Assembly: GCA_964422785.1 (NCBI GenBank) | Contig: CAYRCJ010000022.1 | Coordinates: forward strand, 1 to 12,331 | Direction of reading: 5' to 3' | DNA: 12,331 nt | Source: CAYRCJ01 sp964422785 | Lineage (GTDB): Bacteria > Patescibacteriota > Minisyncoccia > UBA11713 > 2-01-FULL-45-33 | Shown here: positions 1 through 6,275 of the stretch, one piece after another | How positions within the stretch are numbered: position 1 is the first letter of the stretch | Layout: the number at the start of each line of letters is the position of its first letter | Program-made: the position numbers and the translations under genes | The notes under the pieces: generated by a model | The model's database searches: none | What the model saw: the letters and a program-made list of their open reading frames with translations, nothing else | Told to the model about the DNA's origin: nothing

Positions 1-546
1 AGGATTTTTCCTTACCAGAAAGTTTGAGAAAGCGTTTTCCAGAAAAGAAATCGCATTTGGGATGTCTTCCGTAAAAAAAGATTTTATTGAATCAAGCGCG
101 CTGGCTTGCCCGCCTATGGCGCCGGCCTCTCCAAAATAATTATTTGTTTTGCTTGCATTGTAAGATAAAAAGAGAGCGGCCACTAAGACGCCGATGGCCA
201 GAGTTTTTGTGAGAAAATGAAATGAGCGTTTTTTATTTTCGAAAGATTCTTTTTCAGGCAGTTTTTGCGGTTTAGAAATTGAGGAACCAAAAAGAGAATC
301 TTCCCAAGTATCAGCTTTGACAGTTTCTATTTGCGTTTGAGAAAGCCACGCGGCCTTCTTTTGATATTCCAAAATGGCTGCTTCCTGGACAAACCAATCT
401 CTTCCAATGCGTTTTGATTTTAATTTTCCGGAACGGCAAAGTCTGCTGATGTGGTCGATGGTGTAGCCGCAAAAAGAAGCAGCTTCTTTTGAAGAAATAT
501 ATTTTTCTGAAAAATTTTCCATTTTATAAATGTCGCCAGGCTGCAT
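1..546 (-). CDS. Membrane-anchored excisionase/MerR-type HTH protein, 3' part outside the window
   Basis: 182 codons are visible and the C-terminus runs off the window start. Residues about 16-64 form an excisionase-family winged HTH (YISSKEAASFCGY, then LCRSGKLKSKRIGRDWFV, a typical wing). A charged linker follows, then one hydrophobic helix at about 112-129 preceded by basic residues, which predicts a cytoplasmic N-terminus and an external C-terminal part. After the helix come a small Gly/Ala patch and the motif SNFLVRK (174-180). A paralogue with the same HTH, membrane helix and SNFLVRK motif starts at 11725 and points the other way. I infer a one-component membrane-tethered DNA-binding protein, or the anchor of a larger surface protein. 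The start is ATG 546, the first ATG after the in-frame stop; ATG 522 is an alternative that matches the paralogue about as well. Neither has a Shine-Dalgarno sequence. The specific function is unknown. Confidence 0.8.
   Translation of the reverse strand, partial: MQPGDIYKMENFSEKYISSKEAASFCGYTIDHISRLCRSGKLKSKRIGRDWFVQEAAILEYQKKAAWLSQTQIETVKADTWEDSLFGSSISKPQKLPEKESFENKKRSFHFLTKTLAIGVLVAALFLSYNASKTNNYFGEAGAIGGQASALDSIKSFFTEDIPNAISFLENAFSNFLVRKNP
106..129 (-). repeat. GC-rich 24-bp dispersed repeat, copy 1 (inside the HTH-TM gene)
   Basis: Read on the minus strand, these 24 bases are identical to 2293-2316 on the plus strand inside the glycosyltransferase gene. Both copies encode E-A-G-A-I-G-G-Q in the same frame. 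About three quarters of the bases are G or C, in an AT-rich window. The core can fold (CGCC-TAT-GGCG, plus GCC/GGC outside a 2-base bulge). Here it lies just outside the predicted membrane helix. Confidence 0.75.
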
Positions 547-584
547 TATTCGTATGTCGTTTAAAAATTTTGATCACTGTATAA

Positions 585-612
585 ATTATATATTTTTTAT
601 CCGTAAATAAGT
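585..612 (-). promoter_or_regulatory. Candidate promoter of the leftward HTH-TM gene
   Basis: On the minus strand a perfect TATAAT (590-585) lies about 40 bases before ATG 546. A weak -35-like TTACTT (612-607) sits 16 bp further upstream. The -10 is convincing but the -35 is poor. The upstream edge touches the left copy of the 19-bp direct repeat at 612-630. Confidence 0.4.
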
Positions 613-799
613 AATTTTTGTGTGTATAAATGCCCATAGAGAAAATTTATAAGAAAAAGACGAGACAGAAAATTTTAAAAATTAAATAAAACAACAAACT
701 TATCCGACATCTATCCTAAGTCGCCAAGCGACGCGCATAATTTATATCTACAGTATAACGTTTTTAAATTTTTTAAAATATAATTTTTGTGTGCATAAA
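612..799. repeat. Two copies of a 19-bp direct repeat (612-630 and 781-799)
   Basis: The sequence TAATTTTTGTGTG[T/C]ATAAA occurs at 612-630 and 781-799 in the same orientation with one mismatch, offset by 169 bp. Both lie in the spacer between divergent genes. They could be paired operator sites or paired promoter elements, since each ends in a -10-like TATAAA or CATAAA. AT-rich sequence makes chance matches likelier, but a 19-mer with one mismatch within 170 bp is still unusual. Confidence 0.55.
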
Positions 800-939
800 G
801 CAAAAATTATTCCAAAGTTTTAAGAATTCTGTATTAACGACTTTATAAAACTTTAATAAACATTGATAACCTTTGTGAGTAAAACAAAAATTCGTTACCC
901 ACACTTTTATTTAGTATTGTTTATTGAGATAATGACAAT

Positions 940-2751
940 ATGACAAATAAGATCGCGAATATTGCAGCTATTTTGCTTTTTTCAACCATGTTTGTATTTA
1001 TGATTACTTCTTCTGTCGGAGATTCGGCTATCTTTGACGAGGTGGCTCATATCGGGGCCGGATACACATATTTGAAATATCAGGATAGCCGCTTGAACCC
1101 GGAACACCCTCCGCTCATAAAAGATTTGGCGGCGCTTCCCCTGCTTTTTTTGCATCTGAATTTTGATACCAACCGGAATTTTTGGACAGCGCCGAATGTG
1201 AATGACCGCCAGTGGATGGCCGGCTCGGCGCTTCTTTACGAATTCGGAAATAACGCCGATCAAATTCTTTTTTGGTCCAGGCTTCCGATAATGCTGCTAT
1301 CAATTATTTTTGGGTGGCTGATTTTTTCTTGGGTCAAAAAAAGATATGGGAATAAAGCCGCGCTGCTCACAACTATTTTTTATTCACTCTCCCCCACATT
1401 TATCGCGCATTCCAGATTTGTCACCACCGATCTGGCCGCTTCACTTGGATTTTTCCTGGGAATTATTTTCTTTCTAGATTTTTTGGAAAAACGAACGGCC
1501 AAATCTTTAATTTTAACCGGAATAATTTTCGGCATAGTGCAGCTTTTTAAATTTTCTTTGGTTTTGTTGGTACCAATTTATTTGATACTTGGAATTCTGT
1601 GGGTTTTAGCAATGAGAGCCAAAGCTGCAAGCAATGAAATTTCTGGGCTCGTCGCGGAATACAACTCAGGTCTTTGCCGCGATGAGAACGAAGAAATTTC
1701 AGGGATTGCTGCTTTGACTCGATTGATAGGCCAAATTATTTTGATCGGATTGATCGGTCTTGGAGTTATCTATGGAGTTTACGCATTTCATGTTTGGAAT
1801 TATCCTCAAACGCAGCAATTGGCCGACGCGAAATATGTTTTAGCCGGATACAAGGCCCCGCTGGTGGCGGATATCGATTTTAAATTAATTACCGATAAAT
1901 TTACCCGCCCAATAGGCCAGTATTTATTGGGGTTTTTGATGGTGGCGCGGCGCACCGCCGGGGGTAATTCCGCTTATTTTGAAGGGGAAATTTCATCAAA
2001 AGGCTGGCCGAGCTACTTCCCCACCTTAATGCTCGTAAAAGAACAGTTGGGATTTTATATTTTTGCTCTTATTGCCGCGATTTTTGGAATTTTGAAGATA
2101 AGGAAGGGCCGCAAATCCAAACAAGCGTTCTCCGAATGGATTTCTAATAATTTTAGTGTTGCGGCAAGTATTGTATTCATTGTTTTTTATTTGGCCTGGT
2201 CTATATGGAGCCCTCTTAATATAGGCGTGAGGCACGCCTTGCCGATTTTTCCGTTTTTATATTTTTTGGTGGCATTGGCCGTTGTTAAATGGGAGGCCGG
2301 CGCCATAGGCGGGCAAACCGGCAATATTCCAGGCTATTTAATTTCATCTCTTTTGATATTTTGGATGCTTGCTGAAATTGTATTTGCGTTTCCATTCTAT
2401 CTTTCTTACTACAATATCTTGGGAGGAGGGATAAAAAACGGGTATCTTATCGCCACTGATTCAAATTATGATTGGGGCCAAGATTTAAAAAGATTGAGCG
2501 CGTGGATCGAATCTCCGGTGACCGGGCCCGGAGTTGATAAAATTTATTTGGATTATTTCGGAGGAGGCTCGCCCAGATATTATCTTGGAAATATATATGA
2601 ACCCTGGCTCGCCTCGAATGGAGCGCCCCCGGCGGGATCATATTTCGCGGTATCTATAAATTCGCTGACAGGCAATAATGCTTATGGTTGGCTCGACGGC
2701 AAAGCCCCGATCGGCCGAGCTGGCAGCTCAATTTTAATTTACAAATTTTAA
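940..2751 (+). CDS. GT39/PMT-type membrane glycosyltransferase (phospholipid-carrier dependent)
   Basis: A 603-residue polytopic membrane protein. The N-terminal helix (about 5-24) leads to the first outer loop with the acidic pair D33-E34 (FDEVAHIGAGYTYLK), the catalytic site region of the PMT/ArnT fold. It is followed by LNPEHPPL (53-60), typical of GT39. Further hallmarks are GWPSYFP (355-361) before a helix, IGVRHALPIFPF (428-439), and a C-terminal DSNYDWGQDL (507-516). The family uses polyprenyl-phosphate sugars and transfers them outside the membrane to protein, lipid or polysaccharide; the acceptor here cannot be told. Two stretches are foreign to the family as I know it: linker residues 226-262 with an imperfect duplication, and EAGAIGGQ at 452-459, a DNA repeat shared with another gene. 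The ATG at 940 has no Shine-Dalgarno but a GATAAT box 6 bases upstream. Confidence 0.85.
   Translation: MTNKIANIAAILLFSTMFVFMITSSVGDSAIFDEVAHIGAGYTYLKYQDSRLNPEHPPLIKDLAALPLLFLHLNFDTNRNFWTAPNVNDRQWMAGSALLYEFGNNADQILFWSRLPIMLLSIIFGWLIFSWVKKRYGNKAALLTTIFYSLSPTFIAHSRFVTTDLAASLGFFLGIIFFLDFLEKRTAKSLILTGIIFGIVQLFKFSLVLLVPIYLILGILWVLAMRAKAASNEISGLVAEYNSGLCRDENEEISGIAALTRLIGQIILIGLIGLGVIYGVYAFHVWNYPQTQQLADAKYVLAGYKAPLVADIDFKLITDKFTRPIGQYLLGFLMVARRTAGGNSAYFEGEISSKGWPSYFPTLMLVKEQLGFYIFALIAAIFGILKIRKGRKSKQAFSEWISNNFSVAASIVFIVFYLAWSIWSPLNIGVRHALPIFPFLYFLVALAVVKWEAGAIGGQTGNIPGYLISSLLIFWMLAEIVFAFPFYLSYYNILGGGIKNGYLIATDSNYDWGQDLKRLSAWIESPVTGPGVDKIYLDYFGGGSPRYYLGNIYEPWLASNGAPPAGSYFAVSINSLTGNNAYGWLDGKAPIGRAGSSILIYKF
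1636..1704 (+). repeat. Hairpin-bearing insertion flanked by 12-bp direct repeats, inside the glycosyltransferase gene
   Basis: GAAATTTCTGGG (1636-1647) and GAAATTTCAGGG (1693-1704) are direct repeats offset by 57 bp, which is 19 codons and in frame (both read EISG). Between them CTCGTCGCGG (1648-1657) and CCGCGATGAG (1677-1686) form a 10-bp inverted repeat with one G-T pair around a 19-base spacer. The layout resembles a tiny palindromic element with a target-site duplication. It falls in a cytoplasmic linker where extra residues would be tolerated. Confidence 0.55.
2293..2316 (+). repeat. GC-rich 24-bp dispersed repeat, copy 2 (inside the glycosyltransferase gene)
   Basis: This is a perfect 24-base match to the reverse complement of 106-129, and the flanking similarity continues for about 6 more bases on the 3' side with two mismatches. 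It encodes E-A-G-A-I-G-G-Q (residues 452-459) in the loop between two membrane helices. Chance identity over 24 bases between two unrelated genes is negligible. Confidence 0.75.
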
Positions 2752-2782
2752 TCCTTTGTTACCCTTTGTTTTTAATCTCTAT

Positions 2783-2822
2783 AAACTACCAAGATTTGAC
2801 GATCGTTTTATCTTGGTAGTTT
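2783..2822. repeat. Nested palindrome, site 1; also a likely bidirectional terminator
   Basis: The arms AAACTACCAAGAT (2783-2795) and ATCTTGGTAGTTT (2810-2822) form a perfect 13-bp inverted repeat. The 14-base centre contains a second palindrome, ACGATCGT (2799-2806). The 32-bp core (2787-2818) follows the plan TACCAAGAT-3-ACGATCGT-3-ATCTTGGTA, which recurs at 3433-3464. It lies between the converging 3' ends of the glycosyltransferase and the PaaX/Cas2-like gene. On the plus strand the stem runs into TTTTCTT, so it can also end transcription of the glycosyltransferase gene. Confidence 0.85.
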
Positions 2823-2824
2823 TC

Positions 2825-3397
2825 TTACAACCCAAATATATTTTTTAGATGAAATTCATTATCTATTTTTCCGGCTTCAGCTATTCGCACATAAGGACGT
2901 AATTTCCAAAATTCAATTACAAAGTCTAATTCTTTAGAGCATTCAAAGGGATGCACAAAAACACTTTTTTGCAATGGATGAAAATTCATTTTGCGAAGAG
3001 AATAAGCAAACGCATTCCGTGCTTTTTTAAATTTCTCCGGAATATCAGAAAATACAATTCTCCACTTTTTATCCCATATTTTCATTGTGGGAATGGTTAT
3101 TTTTTCAATATCATACGCCAGAACTTTTTGTTTTCCTTTTTCGTTCAAAATCAGTGTGGTGGTACCGTCTGAATTATCTTTTCCGTCTATCATTTTTGAT
3201 TTATACAGCGCTCGGATTGCATTAGTCAGAGCGCGGCTGTTAATTTTACCCCACCCCTTTGATATATTATCTAAAATTTTAAATCGGCTTTGCCTAGGAT
3301 ATTGAGCAATACCTAATGCCAACCCTCCTGCTAAAAGCAAAAGGACCTTTTGTGCATTAGGACCGAGATATTCACGCGACAATTTTTCAGTTTTCAT
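2825..3397 (-). CDS. PaaX-like winged-helix regulator with Cas2-like C-terminal domain
   Basis: 190 residues from ATG 3397, or 197 if the upstream GTG at 3418 is used. The N-terminal part (about 13-95) is a winged HTH with an alanine/leucine-rich first helix. The C-terminal part (about 108-190) starts at WDKKWRIVFSDIPEKF and continues through LQKSVFVHPF to RPYVRIAEA. This is the PaaX C-terminal/Cas2-like ferredoxin fold, and the Asp after the first strand (SDIPE) matches the conserved Cas2 Asp. From memory, close relatives are common as single genes in Parcubacteria, often auto-named Cas2; no cas genes or CRISPR are present here. The gene lies between two copies of one nested palindrome, and the copy at 3433-3464 overlaps its probable -35 box, which suggests autorepression. 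No effector domain is seen. Family assignment is strong; the biological role is unknown. Confidence 0.8.
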   Translation of the reverse strand: MKTEKLSREYLGPNAQKVLLLLAGGLALGIAQYPRQSRFKILDNISKGWGKINSRALTNAIRALYKSKMIDGKDNSDGTTTLILNEKGKQKVLAYDIEKITIPTMKIWDKKWRIVFSDIPEKFKKARNAFAYSLRKMNFHPLQKSVFVHPFECSKELDFVIEFWKLRPYVRIAEAGKIDNEFHLKNIFGL

Positions 3398-3408
3398 AGC
3401 GACTATTA

Positions 3409-3438
3409 ATAATAGCACCTTTTAATAAAATATACCAA
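3409..3438 (-). promoter_or_regulatory. Candidate promoter of the PaaX/Cas2-like gene, overlapping the palindrome
   Basis: On the minus strand, TTGGTA (3438-3433) and TATTAT (3414-3409) are separated by 18 bp, a reasonable -35/-10 pair, and ATG 3397 follows 11 bases after the -10. The -35 box is one arm of the palindrome at 3433-3464, so a protein bound there would block RNA polymerase. Confidence 0.45.
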
Positions 3439-3464
3439 GATACAACGATCGTAATATCTTGGTA
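3433..3464. promoter_or_regulatory. Nested palindrome, site 2 (likely operator; possible terminator for ftsQ)
   Basis: TACCAAGAT (3433-3441), ACGATCGT (3445-3452) and ATCTTGGTA (3456-3464) are spaced exactly as at 2787-2818; only the two 3-base spacers differ, so 26 of 32 positions are conserved. It lies between the 3' end of ftsQ and the 5' end of the PaaX/Cas2-like gene, both read leftward. The T-rich sequence after it on the minus strand would also allow it to terminate ftsQ transcripts. Confidence 0.8.
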
Positions 3465-3484
3465 ATTAGTTAGCGTATAGTACT

Positions 3485-4279
3485 TTAGTGCAGTTTGTAA
3501 AACGCTTTATCTGGAAATCGCAAATCTATATATTCCAAATTAATTCTTTTGGCCTGAATTTTTTGATCCAGCAAGAGCTTAAAATCGCCGAATATCTTGT
3601 CTTCCGGCAAGTCTACCGATAAATATATCACCCACCCCTCTTTTGTATAAACTTTAAATTCTTTTCCTTGGCTCAATGAAATTTCCTCTATTTTATCCGG
3701 GGTTAAATTTATATTTTTAAGTTCTTCCGAGAAACCGGATAAAAATTCGGCGCTGTTTTTTTCTAAAACGCTGTCTCCTATCAAGATGTTTGTCAGCGGA
3801 CTGTTTAAAATCAGCAGCGGCAGAAGGTTTTCCGCGAGTTGCGGAGCTTTGTCCGCGGCTACGCCGTTTTGATCCAGATAATAACAATTGTCTTTCAGGC
3901 AAAAAATAAATTTAGGCTGTGATTCTTGAAAGGTTACCTCGAGCTTGTTCGGAAAAATCTTTTTTATCTGGGCTATTCCGAAGTTTTTTTCACGGAGTAT
4001 TTTTTGAGCATCATAGCTTGAAAAAAGAAATAAATTATTTTTTGGCAGAAATAAATTATTTTTAGAAGACATCAGGCCGGAAAGGGCGTTTTTGATCTGA
4101 TCCTCCTCTCCGGAGAAAAAATACGAATCCTTAACTTGGATTTTGGATATTCTAAAATAAGATACCCAAAAAAATCCCCAAGTCGCGATACATAATGACA
4201 GCAGCAGGTACAGATAAAAGAGAGAACGTTTTCGTCTCGTAGCGTTTTTTCTCTTTTGATAGTATTTATCTAAGTTCAT
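3485..4279 (-). CDS. ftsQ: FtsQ/DivIB-like cell division protein
   Basis: 264 residues with the FtsQ plan: a basic cytoplasmic N-terminus (KKYYQKRK-like, rich in K/R, 1-19), one membrane helix (about 19-41), an external POTRA domain (about 44-118, starting FRISKIQVKDSYFFSG and ending FPNKLEVTFQESQPKFIF), then the beta domain closing with LEYIDLRFPDKAFYKL. In the divisome FtsQ bridges early and late proteins and recruits FtsB/FtsL. The ATG overlaps the last 14 bases of serS in another frame, so translation is probably coupled. A 21-bp tandem duplication gives KNNLFLP-KNNLFLF at about 73-86, inside the POTRA domain. There is no Shine-Dalgarno. The fold assignment is firm because of the order of segments and the terminal YIDLRF motif; whole-length similarity in this family is always low. 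Confidence 0.8.
   Translation of the reverse strand: MNLDKYYQKRKNATRRKRSLFYLYLLLSLCIATWGFFWVSYFRISKIQVKDSYFFSGEEDQIKNALSGLMSSKNNLFLPKNNLFLFSSYDAQKILREKNFGIAQIKKIFPNKLEVTFQESQPKFIFCLKDNCYYLDQNGVAADKAPQLAENLLPLLILNSPLTNILIGDSVLEKNSAEFLSGFSEELKNINLTPDKIEEISLSQGKEFKVYTKEGWVIYLSVDLPEDKIFGDFKLLLDQKIQAKRINLEYIDLRFPDKAFYKLH
4026..4063. repeat. 17-bp tandem repeat (21-bp period) within ftsQ
   Basis: AGAAATAAATTATTTTT occurs at 4026-4042 and 4047-4063, one period of 21 bp or seven codons. It produces two consecutive KNNLFL heptads in the protein without breaking the frame. It looks like a replication-slippage duplication. Confidence 0.6.
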
Positions 4280-5528
4280 TTTTGCCGAAATATTTTTGAA
4301 GCATTTCGGGTATTTTAACAGAGCCGTCAGGCGCCTGATTGTTTTCCAGGAACGATTCCAAAATTCTTGGAGTGGCTATCGCTGTATTGTTTAGAGAATG
4401 CGTGAAATGAACTTTTCCGGCTGAATCCCTGTATTTTATATTGAGGCGCCTGGTCTGGAAATCATGAAAATATGAGCTGGAATGGGTTTCTCTGTAGCGA
4501 TTTTCGGACGGGACCCAGCCTTCCAGATCGTATTTTTTTACCTGTCCCAAGCCCAAATCTCCCCCGCAATTTATTACTATTCTATATGGAATATTCAGAG
4601 CTTGAAGTATTTCTTCGGAATTTTTGGTAAGTTCTTCGTGCCAGCCGACCGATTCCTGATGATCGGCCCGGCAAAGAATTATTTGTTCAACTTTCATAAA
4701 TTCGTGGACTCTGAAAATGCCTTTTGTGTCTTTGCCATAGCTCCCGGCCTCTCTTCTGAAACAAGGAGAAAGCGCCACGTATTTTTTGGGAAGTTCGGAT
4801 TCGTTCAAAATTTCTCCGGCATGGTAGCCCATCATGGGGACTTCCGCGGTGCCTGACAGATAAAGATCATCCTGTGTTTTATAAACATCTTCTTTGGATC
4901 CCGGGAACCAGCCGGTACCCAGAAAATTTTCTTCTCTCACCAGCGAAGGGGCGAGAAAAGGAACAAATCCCTTGCCCGCAAGATTTGCCAAAACAAAATT
5001 CCAGATAGAAATAGCCAGCATTGCGCCGTCATTTTTTAAAAAATATCCGCGAAAACCGGCGACTTTCGCTCCTCTCTCCACGTCCACCATATCCAAATCT
5101 TTCATTATGGTAAAATAATCTTTGCCGCCCAAAGATTCCAGAGATTTTTTCTCTCCCCAATCTTTAATTTCCAAATTTTCTTTATCTGACGCCCCTTCCG
5201 GCACGGAAAGATCGGGAACATTCGGCACCTCAAGCATCAGCTCGCCAAATTCTTCTTCCACGGCGCGAAGTTCGAATTCTTTGTGAGTCAATTTGTCTTT
5301 TTCCGCCTTAAGATGGTTTATCAGGCTCGTTCTTTCATCGCCCTCGAGGGATGTGATTTTGTCCGAAGATTCTTTGTGAAGTCTCCGCATCTCGTCTACC
5401 TCTTGAATCAGTTTTTTTCTTTTATCGTCAACGGATGCGAGGCGGTCAATGTCGGCTTTGACCATCTTTTTTCTGGCGGCATCCTTAACTAAATCTATAT
5501 TTTCTCTTATGAATTTGATATCCAGCAT
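4266..5528 (-). CDS. serS: Seryl-tRNA synthetase
   Basis: 420 residues, normal length for bacterial SerRS, a cytoplasmic class II enzyme that charges tRNA-Ser (and tRNA-Sec where present). The N-terminal region (about 28-100) is the long antiparallel coiled-coil arm that grips the tRNA variable arm. The catalytic core shows the serine-binding TAE (227-229), class II motif 2 with FRREAGSYGKDTKG (257-270), ETHSSSYFHDFQTRR (347-361), and motif 3 HSLNNTAIATPRILESFLE (377-395) with its invariant Arg. The usual LNG of motif 3 reads LNN. The stop overlaps the ftsQ start by 14 bases, and 27 bases separate its start from the mltG stop, so it is the middle gene of an mltG-serS-ftsQ unit. An AT-rich TATTATATAA (5540-5531) just before the ATG could be a private -10 box. 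Confidence 0.97.
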   Translation of the reverse strand: MLDIKFIRENIDLVKDAARKKMVKADIDRLASVDDKRKKLIQEVDEMRRLHKESSDKITSLEGDERTSLINHLKAEKDKLTHKEFELRAVEEEFGELMLEVPNVPDLSVPEGASDKENLEIKDWGEKKSLESLGGKDYFTIMKDLDMVDVERGAKVAGFRGYFLKNDGAMLAISIWNFVLANLAGKGFVPFLAPSLVREENFLGTGWFPGSKEDVYKTQDDLYLSGTAEVPMMGYHAGEILNESELPKKYVALSPCFRREAGSYGKDTKGIFRVHEFMKVEQIILCRADHQESVGWHEELTKNSEEILQALNIPYRIVINCGGDLGLGQVKKYDLEGWVPSENRYRETHSSSYFHDFQTRRLNIKYRDSAGKVHFTHSLNNTAIATPRILESFLENNQAPDGSVKIPEMLQKYFGKNELR

Positions 5529-5555
5529 TGTTATATAATAGTAGATTTTTATGAT

Positions 5556-6233
5556 TTAGCGCAAATATCTGTATTTGTTAAGTTTGTGTTCTTCAAAGGT
5601 TTTAGCGTAGTGAATTTGGCCGTCTTTTCCATAAAGGTAAAAAAGATAAGGAGAGTTTTTGGGGTATAAAGCCGACAAAATCGCGCTAAGGCCCGGATTT
5701 GAAATCGGAACGCCCGGCAATCCTCTGGATTTATAAGTTTCGGGCGCTACGTCAACCTGCAGAGCGATATTATTTTGAAGCCTTTTCCAGAGTATTCCGG
5801 AGACCATTTTTCTGTCGTCGTTATTTTTGGTTTCTCCCTCCAAAATAGACGCCATAACAACGACATCTTTTAATGTCTTATTTTGGCGCAGCGTCTCCGT
5901 TAAAATATCCGGTGTTATTTTTTCATCAAAATTTTCCCGCATTTTGGAAATTATCGCCGTAGGAGTGCTGTTTTTATAGAACCTGTAGGTATCGGGAAAT
6001 AAAAAACCTTCTTCATATTTTGCCTGTCCGAGAAAATTATTTTTGGAGAAAAGTCCGGCTCGTTCGAGGGAATCCCCTATTTGATCTATATTGAAGCCCT
6101 CCGGAATGGTCACGGTTACTTCGTTTAAGACAAATACCGGCGGACGGGTTTTGTAGAATATAAAACCCAACGCCAAGAGTCCAAGCAAAGCCAAAAATCC
6201 GCATAGGGCGATTATTGTTTTCCAGCTTAACAT
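5556..6233 (-). CDS. mltG: MltG/YceG-like endolytic peptidoglycan transglycosylase
   Basis: 225 residues, clearly shorter than E. coli MltG (about 340) but with the full active-site region. An N-terminal membrane helix (about 6-26) anchors the protein with its catalytic domain outside. A short LysM-like segment (about 38-70) precedes GFLFPDTYRF (76-85), then MASILEGET (127-135), where Glu132 aligns with the catalytic Glu of E. coli MltG. Next come ILWKRLQNNIALQVDVAPETY and GLPGVPISNPG (171-181), and the closing IHYAKTFEEH (207-216). MltG cuts nascent glycan strands and sets their length. The shortening affects the N-terminal half, while the catalytic signature is intact. It is followed by serS and ftsQ on the same strand. 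Its ATG lies 18 bases after the terminator hairpin of the preceding gene, with no Shine-Dalgarno. Confidence 0.93.
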   Translation of the reverse strand: MLSWKTIIALCGFLALLGLLALGFIFYKTRPPVFVLNEVTVTIPEGFNIDQIGDSLERAGLFSKNNFLGQAKYEEGFLFPDTYRFYKNSTPTAIISKMRENFDEKITPDILTETLRQNKTLKDVVVMASILEGETKNNDDRKMVSGILWKRLQNNIALQVDVAPETYKSRGLPGVPISNPGLSAILSALYPKNSPYLFYLYGKDGQIHYAKTFEEHKLNKYRYLR

Positions 6234-6250
6234 TAAATAAAGTTTAACAT

Positions 6251-6275
6251 AAAAAAGCCCCGGTGGGGCTTTTTT
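6251..6275 (-). terminator. Rho-independent terminator, symmetric
   Basis: AAAAAAGCCCC (6251-6261), loop GGT, GGGGCTTTTTT (6265-6275) form a perfect 11-bp stem with a GC core and T runs on both strands. It ends the leftward operon whose last gene stops at 6309. It is only 18 bases before the mltG start, so any mltG transcript starting upstream of it would carry it in its leader. Confidence 0.92.

Larger units (their letters stand above)
547..939. other. AT-rich divergent intergenic region
   Basis: This region of about 390 bp separates the leftward HTH-TM gene from the rightward glycosyltransferase gene. I see no tRNA, no convincing ORF and no strong terminator. It holds a candidate leftward promoter (585-612), two copies of a 19-bp direct repeat (612-630 and 781-799), a small GTCGC-CAA-GCGAC hairpin (720-732), and a GATAAT -10-like box (928-933) only 6 bases before the ATG at 940, which would give an almost leaderless message. 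The size is large for a compact genome and suggests regulation of one or both genes. Confidence 0.6.

Noticed and set aside
547..939. Possible small RNA or tRNA in the large spacer
   Set aside because: No cloverleaf, no strong hairpin followed by a T run, and no conserved tRNA motifs found.
2224..2238. Perfect 6-bp hairpin GGCGTG-AGG-CACGCC
   Set aside because: It encodes the family-conserved GVRHALP motif of the glycosyltransferase, so the structure follows from the protein.
2825..3397. Possible CRISPR-Cas locus because of the Cas2-like domain
   Set aside because: No repeat-spacer array and no other cas gene in the window; the N-terminal winged helix fits a PaaX-type regulator.
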